From Patescibacteria group bacterium (GTDB lineage Bacteria > Patescibacteriota > Microgenomatia > Daviesbacterales > UBA10151), in NCBI GenBank assembly GCA_018816815.1, contig JAHIVD010000051.1:1-6197 (forward strand): a stretch of 6,197 nt of DNA. Reading direction: 5' to 3'. Both the position numbers and the translations under genes were made by a program. Numbering within the stretch: position 1 is the stretch's first letter; every line of letters starts with the position of its first letter. Under the pieces are notes generated by a model, which ran no database searches, had not been told where the DNA came from, and was given only the letters and a program-made list of their open reading frames with translations. This document shows positions 1 through 6,031 of the stretch, one piece after another.

Positions 1-810
1 ACTCCTGCTACCAATTGTTATTGTCAATCATCCATCCAGGGAACCCTTGCCTCAGGTACAGGTATTACCTTATTAGGTACCCATCCTGATTTAGGACCAG
101 GAGGATCATCCTCTTCTTCCTGTGATCCCAATGGTACATTAACAGCAGGTCTTGTAGGTTACTGGAAGATGGATGAAACAAGCTGGACAGCAGGTGCAGC
201 CGGTCAAGCAGTAGATTCATCAGGAGCAGGTAATCATGGCACAGCTTTTGGAGGGGCATCAATTACCACTCATACTCCAGACCCTCTGAATTATTTTAAA
301 AATGCTGGTAGTTTTGATGGGATAAATGGTTAAATCGCTATTCTCAGTACCTCTAGCTTAAAACTTAGTACCTACACCATTTCTGCCTGGGTAAAAAGAA
401 TCGGAGGAACGTTCCCACAGGAAATTGTCAGCAAAGGAAGTTGCGGGCCCACCTGTAATTATAAACTTGTTATTGACAGCGATGGAACGCTTTACCTAGA
501 TTTTTATGATACTACATGGCGTGTAGTTGGTGGTAGCACCATCCTTTCTGTAAACACCTGGTATTACGTTGTCGGAACTTACGACGGTATAGCTATGAAA
601 GTTTATCTTAATAGTATTCTCGATGGGACTACAAATTATGCAGGTACTCCCAATACGGATAATACTGCTGTAGAAATTGGCAGGCTTAATGGTGCTATGG
701 GAGTTAGACAATTCATGGGTAATATTGACGATGTCCGTATCTACAACAGAGCTCTTTCTGGGCCAGAAGTCTTAGCTTTATACAACCGTGGTTTAGGTTG
801 TGTTCCATAA
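1..810 (+). pseudogene. LamG-domain (concanavalin A-like) protein, 3' part, interrupted by in-frame TAA
   Basis: The frame is open from the left edge to TAA at 808-810 except for one TAA at 331-333. It encodes 269 residues plus the internal stop, and the true start lies outside the window. Residues 1-52 are a Cys/Ser/Gly-rich stretch with a GPGGSSSSS linker. From about residue 53 a LamG/laminin-G-like jelly-roll begins (GLVGYWKMDE, then FDGING, then YTISAWVK). It ends with the typical strand NIDDVRIYNRALSGPEV near 241-257. Such domains are known from extracellular or cell-surface proteins that bind sugars or other ligands; which ligand cannot be told here. The stop falls where the family usually has an aromatic residue (FDGxNxY-I-x-I), so TAA looks like a one-base change of TAT or TAC. 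The downstream half keeps full LamG similarity, so the lesion is recent, a sequencing error, or a population variant. Product family is fairly sure; pseudogene status is less so. Confidence 0.75.
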
Positions 811-824
811 ATTATATTTGGGAA

Positions 825-853
825 TTGCAAATTACAAGCTTATTTTATATAAT
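825..853 (+). promoter_or_regulatory. Sigma-70-type promoter of the 5S rRNA gene
   Basis: TTGCAA at 825-830 and a perfect TATAAT at 848-853 are separated by 17 bp. Transcription would begin near 859-861, at or just inside the predicted 5' end of 5S rRNA, so the gene seems to be expressed from its own promoter with almost no leader. The site lies 15 bp after the LamG stop codon. Confidence 0.7.
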
Positions 854-856
854 GAT

Positions 857-976
857 ATTCCGGTGATTTGAGCGAAGTGGTCCGACCTGATCCCATCCCG
901 AACTCAGTCGTCAAACACTTTAGCGGGGACGATAATGCATTCGCAAGGGTGTGTGAAAATACCTCACTGCCGGGAT
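857..976 (+). rRNA. rrf: 5S ribosomal RNA
   Basis: The roughly 120-nt element has the conserved 5S core: GAAGTGGTCC, then CCTGATCCCATCCCGAAC with the loop C region, then CAAACACTTTAGCGG. Helix I is formed by ATTCCGG at 857-863 and CCGGGAT at 970-976 (seven pairs, one U-G). In helix II, AAGTG pairs with CACTT. 5S rRNA is part of the large ribosomal subunit. There is no 23S or tRNA gene next to it; its neighbours are a LamG reading frame and an S1-protein gene. It is thus an unlinked 5S gene, at least within this window. The ends are set from the helix I pairing and may be off by a few bases. Confidence 0.93.
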
Positions 977-1000
977 TCAAGCTTTCAGCAATTAGCTCTT

Positions 1001-1052
1001 AGCTTTTAGCAAATGTTAAAAGCTTAAATAGCAAAAAGCGGACAGCTATTTT
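1001..1052 (+). terminator. Two stem-loops after 5S rRNA, possible weak terminator
   Basis: AGCTTTTAGC (1001-1010) pairs with GTTAAAAGCT (1015-1024) around the loop AAAT, giving a ten-pair stem with one G-U. It is not followed by a run of T. A second stem pairs AAATAGC (1026-1032) with GCTATTT (1045-1051) and ends in four T. The stretch from 981 on repeats TTAGCT/TAGC words, so part of the structure may be slippage-derived. It may end or process the 5S transcript; both stems are AT-rich and the call is weak. Confidence 0.3.
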
Positions 1053-1064
1053 AAAAAGAAAGAC

Positions 1065-1070
1065 AGGTGA
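1065..1070 (+). promoter_or_regulatory. Ribosome binding site deciding the TTG start of the S1 gene
   Basis: AGGTGA lies 6 nt before TTG at 1077. An ATG at 1073 is in another frame, only 2 nt from this site, and stops after eight codons. An in-frame TGA at 1068-1070 rules out any earlier start for the S1 frame, so TTG is the first possible codon and is well placed. Confidence 0.7.
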
Positions 1071-1076
1071 CTATGT

Positions 1077-2207
1077 TTGGCAAAAAATACATCAACTAAT
1101 AATTCTTCTGCTCGTACCGTAGCTGGATCTAAAAAACTTACTATGGAGGAGCTTTTGGCTTCCCAATCACAAAAATTAAAAGTTTTACATCGAGGACAGG
1201 AAATTGAAGGTACTGTTTTAACAATTACCAATAAAGAAATCACTTTGGACCTGGATTTTAAATCAGAAGGAGTGATTGCTAGTCGCGATCTTCCGGATTC
1301 AATAAAATCAGAACTTAAAATAGGGGACAAGCTGAAAGCTTATGTTTACGTACCGGAAAATGAAAATGGTCAGGTGATTTTATCCTCGTCTCCGAAGAGA
1401 AAAATTACAACCTCATCTTTTAGAGGTCACAGAATTAACTGGTATAAATTTATACAGGCTCAAAATCAAAAAAGTAAGCTACAGGGAAAGGTAACTGAGG
1501 TTAACAAGGGTGGTTTGATAGTAGAAGTAATGGGAGTCCGGGGGTTTTTACCAAACTCACAAGTCGGGTTTGAATTACTTTCTAAATCAGGCGCAGGCAT
1601 GGATGATTTAATCGGACAAGATTTAACAGTGACAGTTATAGAGGTTAATCAAGATAGCAACAAATTAATTTTTTCAGAACGCGGTAAAGTTTCAGAGAAA
1701 ACTTTGAAAGATTTAAGAACTTTTAATCCTAAGCAAAAAGTTAAAGGTAAGATTGTAGCAATACTTCCTTTTGGCTTGGTTGTCGATGTTTCGAAAGTAG
1801 AAGGATTGGTGTTTATTTCAGATGTTTCCTGGGAAAAAGTAGATGATTTAGCTAAACAATTCTCAGTAGGACAGGAACTTGAAATATTAGTTTTGGGCTT
1901 GGATGAAGAACTGGGAAGATTGAATTTGTCTATTAAACAACTAACAGAAGATCCTTTTGCAAAATTAGCTGAAGATTATCCGACTGACGAGGTTGTTAAA
2001 GGAGAAATTACAGCAGTTTCGAAAGACGGTGTAACAGTTAAACTCAATAATGCAGAAGGTATTTTACCTGCTTCGAAAATGGAGACTGAGAACAAATATG
2101 AGACAGGGATAAGTATGAATTTTTTAGTTGATAGTGTAGATATAAACAAAAGAAGGATTAATTTAGCTCCGTTTGTGACTTCAACAGCAGGACTCATATA
2201 TAAGTAA
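1077..2207 (+). CDS. rpsA: S1-domain RNA-binding protein (ribosomal protein S1-like, four S1 domains)
   Basis: This 376-residue protein is built of four S1-type OB-fold domains at about residues 38-104, 132-202, 217-288 and 303-368. Domain 3 is the most typical: KVKGKIVAILPFGLVVDV, then GLVFISDVSW, ending in LNLSIKQL. Domain 2 has GGLIVEVMGVRGFLPNSQV, as in the mRNA-binding repeats of S1. In bacteria S1 binds mRNA and brings it to the 30S subunit. Escherichia coli S1 has six repeats; four are common in other lineages. The first 35 residues are Ser/Lys-rich and look disordered; domain 1 is the most divergent. The start is TTG, backed by a Shine-Dalgarno sequence. It sits 100 bp after 5S rRNA, a translation-related neighbour, though co-transcription is not shown. 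The symbol is given by similarity in domain layout; another multi-S1 protein is possible. Confidence 0.85.
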   Translation: MAKNTSTNNSSARTVAGSKKLTMEELLASQSQKLKVLHRGQEIEGTVLTITNKEITLDLDFKSEGVIASRDLPDSIKSELKIGDKLKAYVYVPENENGQVILSSSPKRKITTSSFRGHRINWYKFIQAQNQKSKLQGKVTEVNKGGLIVEVMGVRGFLPNSQVGFELLSKSGAGMDDLIGQDLTVTVIEVNQDSNKLIFSERGKVSEKTLKDLRTFNPKQKVKGKIVAILPFGLVVDVSKVEGLVFISDVSWEKVDDLAKQFSVGQELEILVLGLDEELGRLNLSIKQLTEDPFAKLAEDYPTDEVVKGEITAVSKDGVTVKLNNAEGILPASKMETENKYETGISMNFLVDSVDINKRRINLAPFVTSTAGLIYK

Positions 2208-2320
2208 AGTTATAAGCAAAATCAATTTTGGAGATTAAAAGAGGAAAAATTAAAGGGATTTTTAGTTGATTTACTCCTAGTAAGAATAAAACTGTTTGAA
2301 TGATTGAAGAAAACTACATT

Positions 2321-2352
2321 CATTTTGAACTTTGCATTTTACATTTTGAATT
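2321..2352 (+). repeat. Short imperfect CATTTTGAA-type repeats before radA
   Basis: CATTTTGAA occurs at 2321-2329 and 2342-2350, with TTTGCATTTTA between. The tract lies in the 159-bp gap between the S1 gene and radA and overlaps the likely radA promoter. Translated, it gives a spurious N-terminal run (FILNFAFYILN), which argues that an upstream TTG start at 2304 is not real. The rest of the gap (2208-2320) holds purine-rich sequence and no recognisable terminator. Confidence 0.4.
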
Positions 2353-2360
2353 GTAATAAT
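2332..2360 (+). promoter_or_regulatory. Candidate radA promoter with extended -10, giving a leaderless mRNA
   Basis: TTGCAT (2332-2337) and AATAAT (2355-2360) are spaced by 17 bp, as in the 5S promoter of this window, and a TG precedes the -10 box as in extended -10 promoters. The box ends 6 nt before the ATG at 2367, so transcription would begin at or next to the start codon. No Shine-Dalgarno sequence is visible before that ATG. The -35 match is weak (3 of 6). Confidence 0.45.
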
Positions 2361-2366
2361 ACCCTC

Positions 2367-5198
2367 ATGCCAAAATCCAGATCTGTGTATATATGCCAGC
2401 AGTGTGGCTACAAAGCACCTCAATATTTAGGTAAATGTCCTCAATGTAGTTCATGGAATTCATTTGCTGAGACTATTGAACACCCGTCTACTTCCCGCAG
2501 GCCGTCAATGAAAAACAAACAACAGGCCAAGATTATAGACATATCAAAGATCCAGAAGACAGATTATAAAAGGATAAGCACACAGATAGCAGAGTTTGAT
2601 CGTTGTTTAGGTGGAGGGGTTGTTAATGGATCATTGGTTTTAGTATCAGGTGATCCTGGGATTGGCAAGTGCGTTGCTGGTTCTACCAGGATTCTTAATC
2701 CGGTATCTGGAGAGTTTCTACCGATTACTGCTTGGAAGAAGACACTGCGGCCTGTCTTGGCTCTGAATAATAAAATAAATAGATTATCTCCGCAGTCAGT
2801 ATTAGCATTTCATAATCAAGGTATAAGGCCTATTGTTGAATTAAAGACGAGATTAGGTCGTACTCTCCGCTGTACAATTAATCATCCGGTACTGACGTCT
2901 AGGGGTTGGTATCCTGTGGGTGAATTATCCATTGGTACACGAATTGCTACACCGCGTGGGTTACCTTTCTTTGGAAAAAAATTGATGGCAAAGCACAAAG
3001 TAAAGCTGATTGCCTATATTTTGTCTGATGGATCAGCACAAAGCTCGATTAGTGTAACAGCTGCCTTGCCTGAAATAGCTGATGATCTTGAGGATGTGGC
3101 GAATAAATTTGGTATGGTACTGCGTGTTTATAATAAGAAACATAATTTAGCGAAGCAGTATAGATTTGTTTTGCCTTTGGGTCAACGCGCGAAAGCTAGA
3201 GAGAAAATCAAAAAAGCTCTTTGGAGGGCACGTAACAAGATGGGTATTAGTTGGCAAGCTTGGGCTCTCGCCGCACAAGTAAACTACAGTAAGCTCAATA
3301 CTTGGAGGCGCGGTAAAGCTGCTCCAAGTCGAGACGAGTTGCGGCGTTTAGCAAAAGCTCTGAACATCCCAATTGATATACTCGCGTCTGAGGCACGTAA
3401 TCGAGCCGAAATGACTCCACCAACAGCACGATTTCTTTCCTCAATTGGCTTACGAATGGTTACTGCTAAAAATAAGTCGGTTCCTGATTGTGTATTCTGC
3501 CTCCCGAAACACCAATTAGCGCTTTTTCTCAAGGTTTTATTTAGTTGTGATGGGTCAGTTTATGTCACGAACAATAGTATCCCGGCACTTTCCTATAGCA
3601 CCATAAGCTACCGTTTAGCCCAAGATATACAACACCTGCTGCTACGTTTTAATTTTATTGCAAAATTACGAACCAAGAGTCAACAAATTAACAGGAGTCA
3701 TTATCAATCATATGAGCTTCAAATATTAGGTCTAGCTTCGGTTCAGCGCTTTTTGCATGAAATTGGAATCTGGGGACGAGAGAGAGCTAAAGCAAAGATT
3801 AAAACATTATCGCTGCCGGCACTTCCGTCTACGCAGTTTGACACTATTCCAACAGGTCCAATTTTCTGGGAGCATTTACAAGAAGCAACAGGAGGTATTT
3901 CGCTCAGATTGGTTTCAAAACAAGCAGGTGTTACGATTCGCAATCGACGTCAAGATCGTCCCCTAACAAGGACCATTGTTGCTGCAATCTCAAGGGCATA
4001 CCCTTCGCCATATCTTGAGTCGTTATCCTTAGGAGATGTATATTGGGATGAAATTGAGAGCATGACCCCGGTAGGCGAAGAACGTGTATACGATTTGACT
4101 ATACCTGGGGTAGCTAATTTTGTTGCCAATGATCTCATTATTCACAATTCAACTCTTTTGACTCATCTAGCGCTTAATATCAATCAATCGTCAGATAGTG
4201 ATTCTTGTGTTCTCTATATTGCCGGAGAGGAGTCAGCTAAACAGATCAAGATTAGAATAGATAGAATAACACGTCTTCCTTCAGGAGAAAAACTTAATGC
4301 AAAGCTTGCTGTTTTAAACGAGGTTGACGTAGATGCAATTATTGATCAAATTTTACAATTTAAGCCCAGTTTAGTGATTGTAGATTCGATTCAAACTTTG
4401 GAAACCTCTGATTTGGAATCTGTCGCAGGTTCGGTTGGTCAGGTCCGTGAGTGTACTCACCGGTTGCAAAGACTTGCAAAAGACTTTCATATCCCTATTT
4501 TCCTTGTTGGCCATGTGACTAAAGAAGGCAGTATTGCAGGACCAAAAACCTTGGAACATGTTGTAGATGTGGTTTTATCTTTGGAAGGTGATCCTATTAG
4601 TTTGTTTCGGATACTGCGGGCTACCAAAAATAGGTTTGGACCGACTGATGAAATCGGGGTTTTTGAGATGGTTGAAGCAGGCATGGTTGAAGTCACGAAT
4701 CCTTCTAAAGTATTTTTAAATACTAAACAAAATGCGCCTGGTTCAGCAGTTGTGGCAATACAGAGCGGGATAAGGCCTTTGCTTTTAGAAATTCAAGCTC
4801 TTGTTGCAAAAAGCGGTTTGCCTATTCCCAGAAGAGTTGGGAATGGTATAGATAATAATAGGTTGCAGCTTTTGGCAGCTGTGTTACAAAAAAGACTTGG
4901 TTTGGTACTGTTTGATGCTGATATATATGTTAATGTAACCGGGGGCTTGAGGATTTCCGAACCAGCCTCTGATTTAGGAGTTTGCGTGGCAATTGTTTCT
5001 TCGTTAAAAGATATCCCAATTAAAGAGAAAACAGTTTTAATCGGGGAAGTAGGTCTTTTAGGGGAACTTAGGGCAGTCCGCCAAATTGATAAAAGGATTA
5101 AAGAAGCGCGGAAACTGGGTTTTTCTAATGTAATATCTTTCAAAAATGCCAAAAATCTCTCAGAAGCTATCAGATTGGCTCTTGTAGATAATTTATAA
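2367..5198 (+). CDS. radA: DNA repair protein RadA precursor, interrupted by an intein in the P-loop
   Basis: RadA (Sms) is a RecA-like ATPase that promotes branch migration and processing of recombination intermediates. The precursor has 943 residues; removing the 493-residue intein leaves 450, the normal RadA length. The N-terminal zinc finger has C10, C13, C24 and C27. The Walker A loop GDPGIGK (95-101) is followed at once by intein Cys, and resumes with STLL after it. In spliced numbering, Walker B is LVIVDS near 176-181, the RadA signature KNRFG is at 261-265, and a Lon-like C-terminal domain covers about 290-450 (GGLRISEPASDLGV). ATG 2367 is chosen because known RadA proteins start just before the zinc finger; an in-frame TTG at 2304 would add 21 repeat-derived residues. 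No Shine-Dalgarno sequence is seen; a -10-like box lies just upstream. Without splicing the ATP site is broken, so activity should depend on the intein. Confidence 0.95.
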   Translation: MPKSRSVYICQQCGYKAPQYLGKCPQCSSWNSFAETIEHPSTSRRPSMKNKQQAKIIDISKIQKTDYKRISTQIAEFDRCLGGGVVNGSLVLVSGDPGIGKCVAGSTRILNPVSGEFLPITAWKKTLRPVLALNNKINRLSPQSVLAFHNQGIRPIVELKTRLGRTLRCTINHPVLTSRGWYPVGELSIGTRIATPRGLPFFGKKLMAKHKVKLIAYILSDGSAQSSISVTAALPEIADDLEDVANKFGMVLRVYNKKHNLAKQYRFVLPLGQRAKAREKIKKALWRARNKMGISWQAWALAAQVNYSKLNTWRRGKAAPSRDELRRLAKALNIPIDILASEARNRAEMTPPTARFLSSIGLRMVTAKNKSVPDCVFCLPKHQLALFLKVLFSCDGSVYVTNNSIPALSYSTISYRLAQDIQHLLLRFNFIAKLRTKSQQINRSHYQSYELQILGLASVQRFLHEIGIWGRERAKAKIKTLSLPALPSTQFDTIPTGPIFWEHLQEATGGISLRLVSKQAGVTIRNRRQDRPLTRTIVAAISRAYPSPYLESLSLGDVYWDEIESMTPVGEERVYDLTIPGVANFVANDLIIHNSTLLTHLALNINQSSDSDSCVLYIAGEESAKQIKIRIDRITRLPSGEKLNAKLAVLNEVDVDAIIDQILQFKPSLVIVDSIQTLETSDLESVAGSVGQVRECTHRLQRLAKDFHIPIFLVGHVTKEGSIAGPKTLEHVVDVVLSLEGDPISLFRILRATKNRFGPTDEIGVFEMVEAGMVEVTNPSKVFLNTKQNAPGSAVVAIQSGIRPLLLEIQALVAKSGLPIPRRVGNGIDNNRLQLLAAVLQKRLGLVLFDADIYVNVTGGLRISEPASDLGVCVAIVSSLKDIPIKEKTVLIGEVGLLGELRAVRQIDKRIKEARKLGFSNVISFKNAKNLSEAIRLALVDNL
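3006..3032 (+). other. First LAGLIDADG motif of the intein endonuclease
   Basis: The residues LIAYILSDG match the helix that forms the dimer-like interface and carries the metal-binding acid (D120 of the intein). The following residues (SAQSSISVT) match the usual start of the first DNA-binding beta strand. Confidence 0.85.
3237..3395 (+). other. XRE/Cro-like helix-turn-helix inserted between the two LAGLIDADG halves
   Basis: Intein residues 190-242 fit the XRE pattern: ISWQAWALAAQVNYSKLNTW, then RRGKAAPS, then LRRLAKALNIPIDIL. The positions match the family: small residue in helix 2, W-R-x-G-K after the recognition helix, P after the loop, and LAKAL in the last helix. It would act as an added DNA-recognition module for the endonuclease. 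This is inferred from the residue pattern only. Confidence 0.7.
3522..3554 (+). other. Second LAGLIDADG motif of the intein endonuclease
   Basis: ALFLKVLFSCDG (about residues 284-295) has the second metal-binding acid (D294), followed by SVYVTNN as the entry to the next DNA-binding sheet. The long gap between motifs (about 170 residues) is explained by the inserted helix-turn-helix. Confidence 0.85.
3861..4019 (+). other. Second helix-turn-helix-like segment of the intein
   Basis: Intein residues 398-450 include GISLRLVSKQAGVTIRN, which resembles the start of the first helix-turn-helix (GIS, then Ala-x-Val) and is followed by basic residues (RNRRQDR). It ends just before GDVYWDEI, the usual return to the splicing domain. 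The resemblance is weak, and it could be a general DNA-recognition region. Confidence 0.4.
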
Positions 5199-5209
5199 TC
5201 GGATATAAT
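5182..5209 (+). promoter_or_regulatory. Candidate promoter of the LytR_C gene, leaderless
   Basis: A perfect TATAAT (5204-5209) lies in the 19-bp gap after radA and ends 8 nt before the GTG start. A weak TTGTAG (5182-5187) lies 16 bp further up, inside radA. Transcription would begin at about 5216-5218, leaving no leader. No Shine-Dalgarno sequence is visible. Read-through from radA is also possible. Confidence 0.45.
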
Positions 5210-5217
5210 CTTAAGTT

Positions 5218-5865
5218 GTGGATAAAGAAGAATTACAAACAGAAAGCCAAGCTGAGGAAACTAAAGAGTCTGAAAAGACAGAACTAGAACCTGCAAAAAA
5301 GAAGCTTGTAAACCATTTGAAGGAAGATTTACAGTCCGCGAAAAGGTTTATAATTAATAAGGACAACCCTCCGATGTATGAACAAAGATCGCGAAAGGGA
5401 AAATCAGGTAAAAAAATACTTGTAATTAGTATTGTTTTGGTTCTATTGCTTATTGGAGGGTATTTTATTAATAAAAAATTCAGCATTTCATCTCAGGTCC
5501 GGGATGTTGTCCAGCCAACTCCGATCGCAACTCCCGCCTCTTTACCCACACCTACTCCAGTAAGTAAGCCAGTTCTAAATAGATCAGATTGGAGTTTGGA
5601 AATCTTAAACGGTACAGATGTGACCGGCGCAGCCAGGCAAATAGCTAATGAAGCACGAGATTTAAACTATCTTGTTGTTAAAATCGGGAACGCTGATAAA
5701 AACAACTACCTTGTATCACAGATTCTGGTAAGAAAAGAGCTAGAGGATCAAATTGAACTTGTTATTGCAGATTTAAGAGATGTTATTAAAATCGCATCAA
5801 TTGCCGGTGAATTAAAAGAGGGAACAGCTTCTGCAAGGATTATTATTGGGGAAGATAACATATAA
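5218..5865 (+). CDS. Membrane-anchored protein with LytR_C domain
   Basis: The protein has 215 residues. Residues 1-65 are highly charged (many Glu and Lys) and should be cytoplasmic. One membrane helix spans about 66-84 (ILVISIVLVLLLIGGYFI) with Lys/Arg before it, so the N-terminus should stay inside. A Thr/Pro linker follows (98-118, PTPIATPASLPTPTP). The outer part, 126-212, matches the LytR_C fold: LEILNGTDVTGAARQIANEA, a middle region, and the closing ARIIIGED. LytR_C domains often accompany LytR-CpsA-Psr cell-wall ligases, but this protein lacks that catalytic domain, so only a cell-envelope role can be proposed. It begins at GTG, 19 bp after radA. The start is the first in this frame after radA and gives a complete layout. 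Family assignment is good; function unknown. Confidence 0.8.
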   Translation: MDKEELQTESQAEETKESEKTELEPAKKKLVNHLKEDLQSAKRFIINKDNPPMYEQRSRKGKSGKKILVISIVLVLLLIGGYFINKKFSISSQVRDVVQPTPIATPASLPTPTPVSKPVLNRSDWSLEILNGTDVTGAARQIANEARDLNYLVVKIGNADKNNYLVSQILVRKELEDQIELVIADLRDVIKIASIAGELKEGTASARIIIGEDNI

Positions 5866-5871
5866 GTTCAA

Positions 5872-5920
5872 GATGAATGTAGGATGAATGTAGTTTTACT
5901 AATAATGTAGTTTTACTAAT
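5872..5920. repeat. Nested tandem repeats after the LytR_C gene
   Basis: GATGAATGTAG occurs twice head to tail (5872-5882, 5883-5893). The sequence AATGTAGTTTTACTAAT (17 bp) occurs twice head to tail (5887-5903, 5904-5920), the two sets overlapping. Each 17-bp unit contains the small inverted repeat TAGTTTTACTA. The copies are exact, which points to recent slippage duplication or paired protein-binding sites. The rest of 5921-6000 is AT-rich with no clear gene or strong terminator. Confidence 0.75.
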
Positions 5921-6000
5921 TATATAAAAATTATTTAAACAGTGTTATTCTTACAGGAAACAAAGCAACAAGAATTACCTTAACTTTTCTCTTTTAATCT

Positions 6001-6030
6001 TTGACTTTTGGCTCCAATCCGTGGCAAAAT
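6001..6030 (+). promoter_or_regulatory. Candidate promoter of the last gene
   Basis: TTGACT (5 of 6 to the -35 consensus) at 6001-6006 and CAAAAT (4 of 6) at 6025-6030 are 18 bp apart. Transcription would begin near 6037, giving a leader of about 55 nt before the GTG start at 6092. Confidence 0.4.
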
Positions 6031-6031
6031 A

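Larger units (their letters stand above)
2670..4148 (+). mobile_element. Full-length intein with LAGLIDADG homing endonuclease inside RadA
   Basis: The 493-residue insertion runs from Cys1, directly after GIGK, to His492-Asn493, followed by extein Ser. This is the class 1 layout: Cys1 makes the thioester, Ser+1 attacks, and Asn cyclises. Block B is TINH (69-72) with its Thr and His. Block F/G is VYDLTIPGVANFVAND (473-488), ending in LIIHN. The endonuclease has two LAGLIDADG motifs, LIAYILSDG (113-121, acidic D120) and FLKVLFSCDG (286-295, acidic D294), so it is a single-chain enzyme with both catalytic acids present. Such enzymes cut intein-less alleles and drive copying into them. An XRE-like helix-turn-helix lies between the motifs and a second, weaker one follows motif 2. 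No stop or frameshift is seen, so both splicing and nuclease look intact. Arginine codons favour CGN (26 of 40), unlike the flanking radA (9 of 25). Confidence 0.95.

Noticed and set aside
331..333. Reassigned stop codon (alternative genetic code)
   Set aside because: All other genes here end in TAA with no internal TAA, and the code change known in some Patescibacteria concerns TGA.
595..810. Separate 71-residue gene starting at ATG 595
   Set aside because: It is only the C-terminal part of the LamG frame; the domain continues unbroken upstream to 334 and beyond the stop to 1.
2217..2230. CAAAATCAATTTTG as terminator of the S1 gene
   Set aside because: The palindrome has a 2-nt centre, is purely AT-rich apart from its ends and lacks a following T run.
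2304..2366. In-frame TTG start adding 21 residues to RadA
   Set aside because: The added residues come from the CATTTTGAA-type repeat, no ribosome binding site precedes the TTG, and RadA proteins start next to the zinc finger.
2670..4148. Group I or II intron, or insertion sequence, in radA
   Set aside because: The reading frame runs through the whole insertion, with protein-splicing motifs at both ends and no terminal inverted repeats or transposase.
4793..5152. 119-residue antisense frame within radA
   Set aside because: It mirrors the conserved RadA coding strand, has no recognisable domain or ribosome binding site, and is best explained as a shadow; the same holds for the other minus-strand frames.
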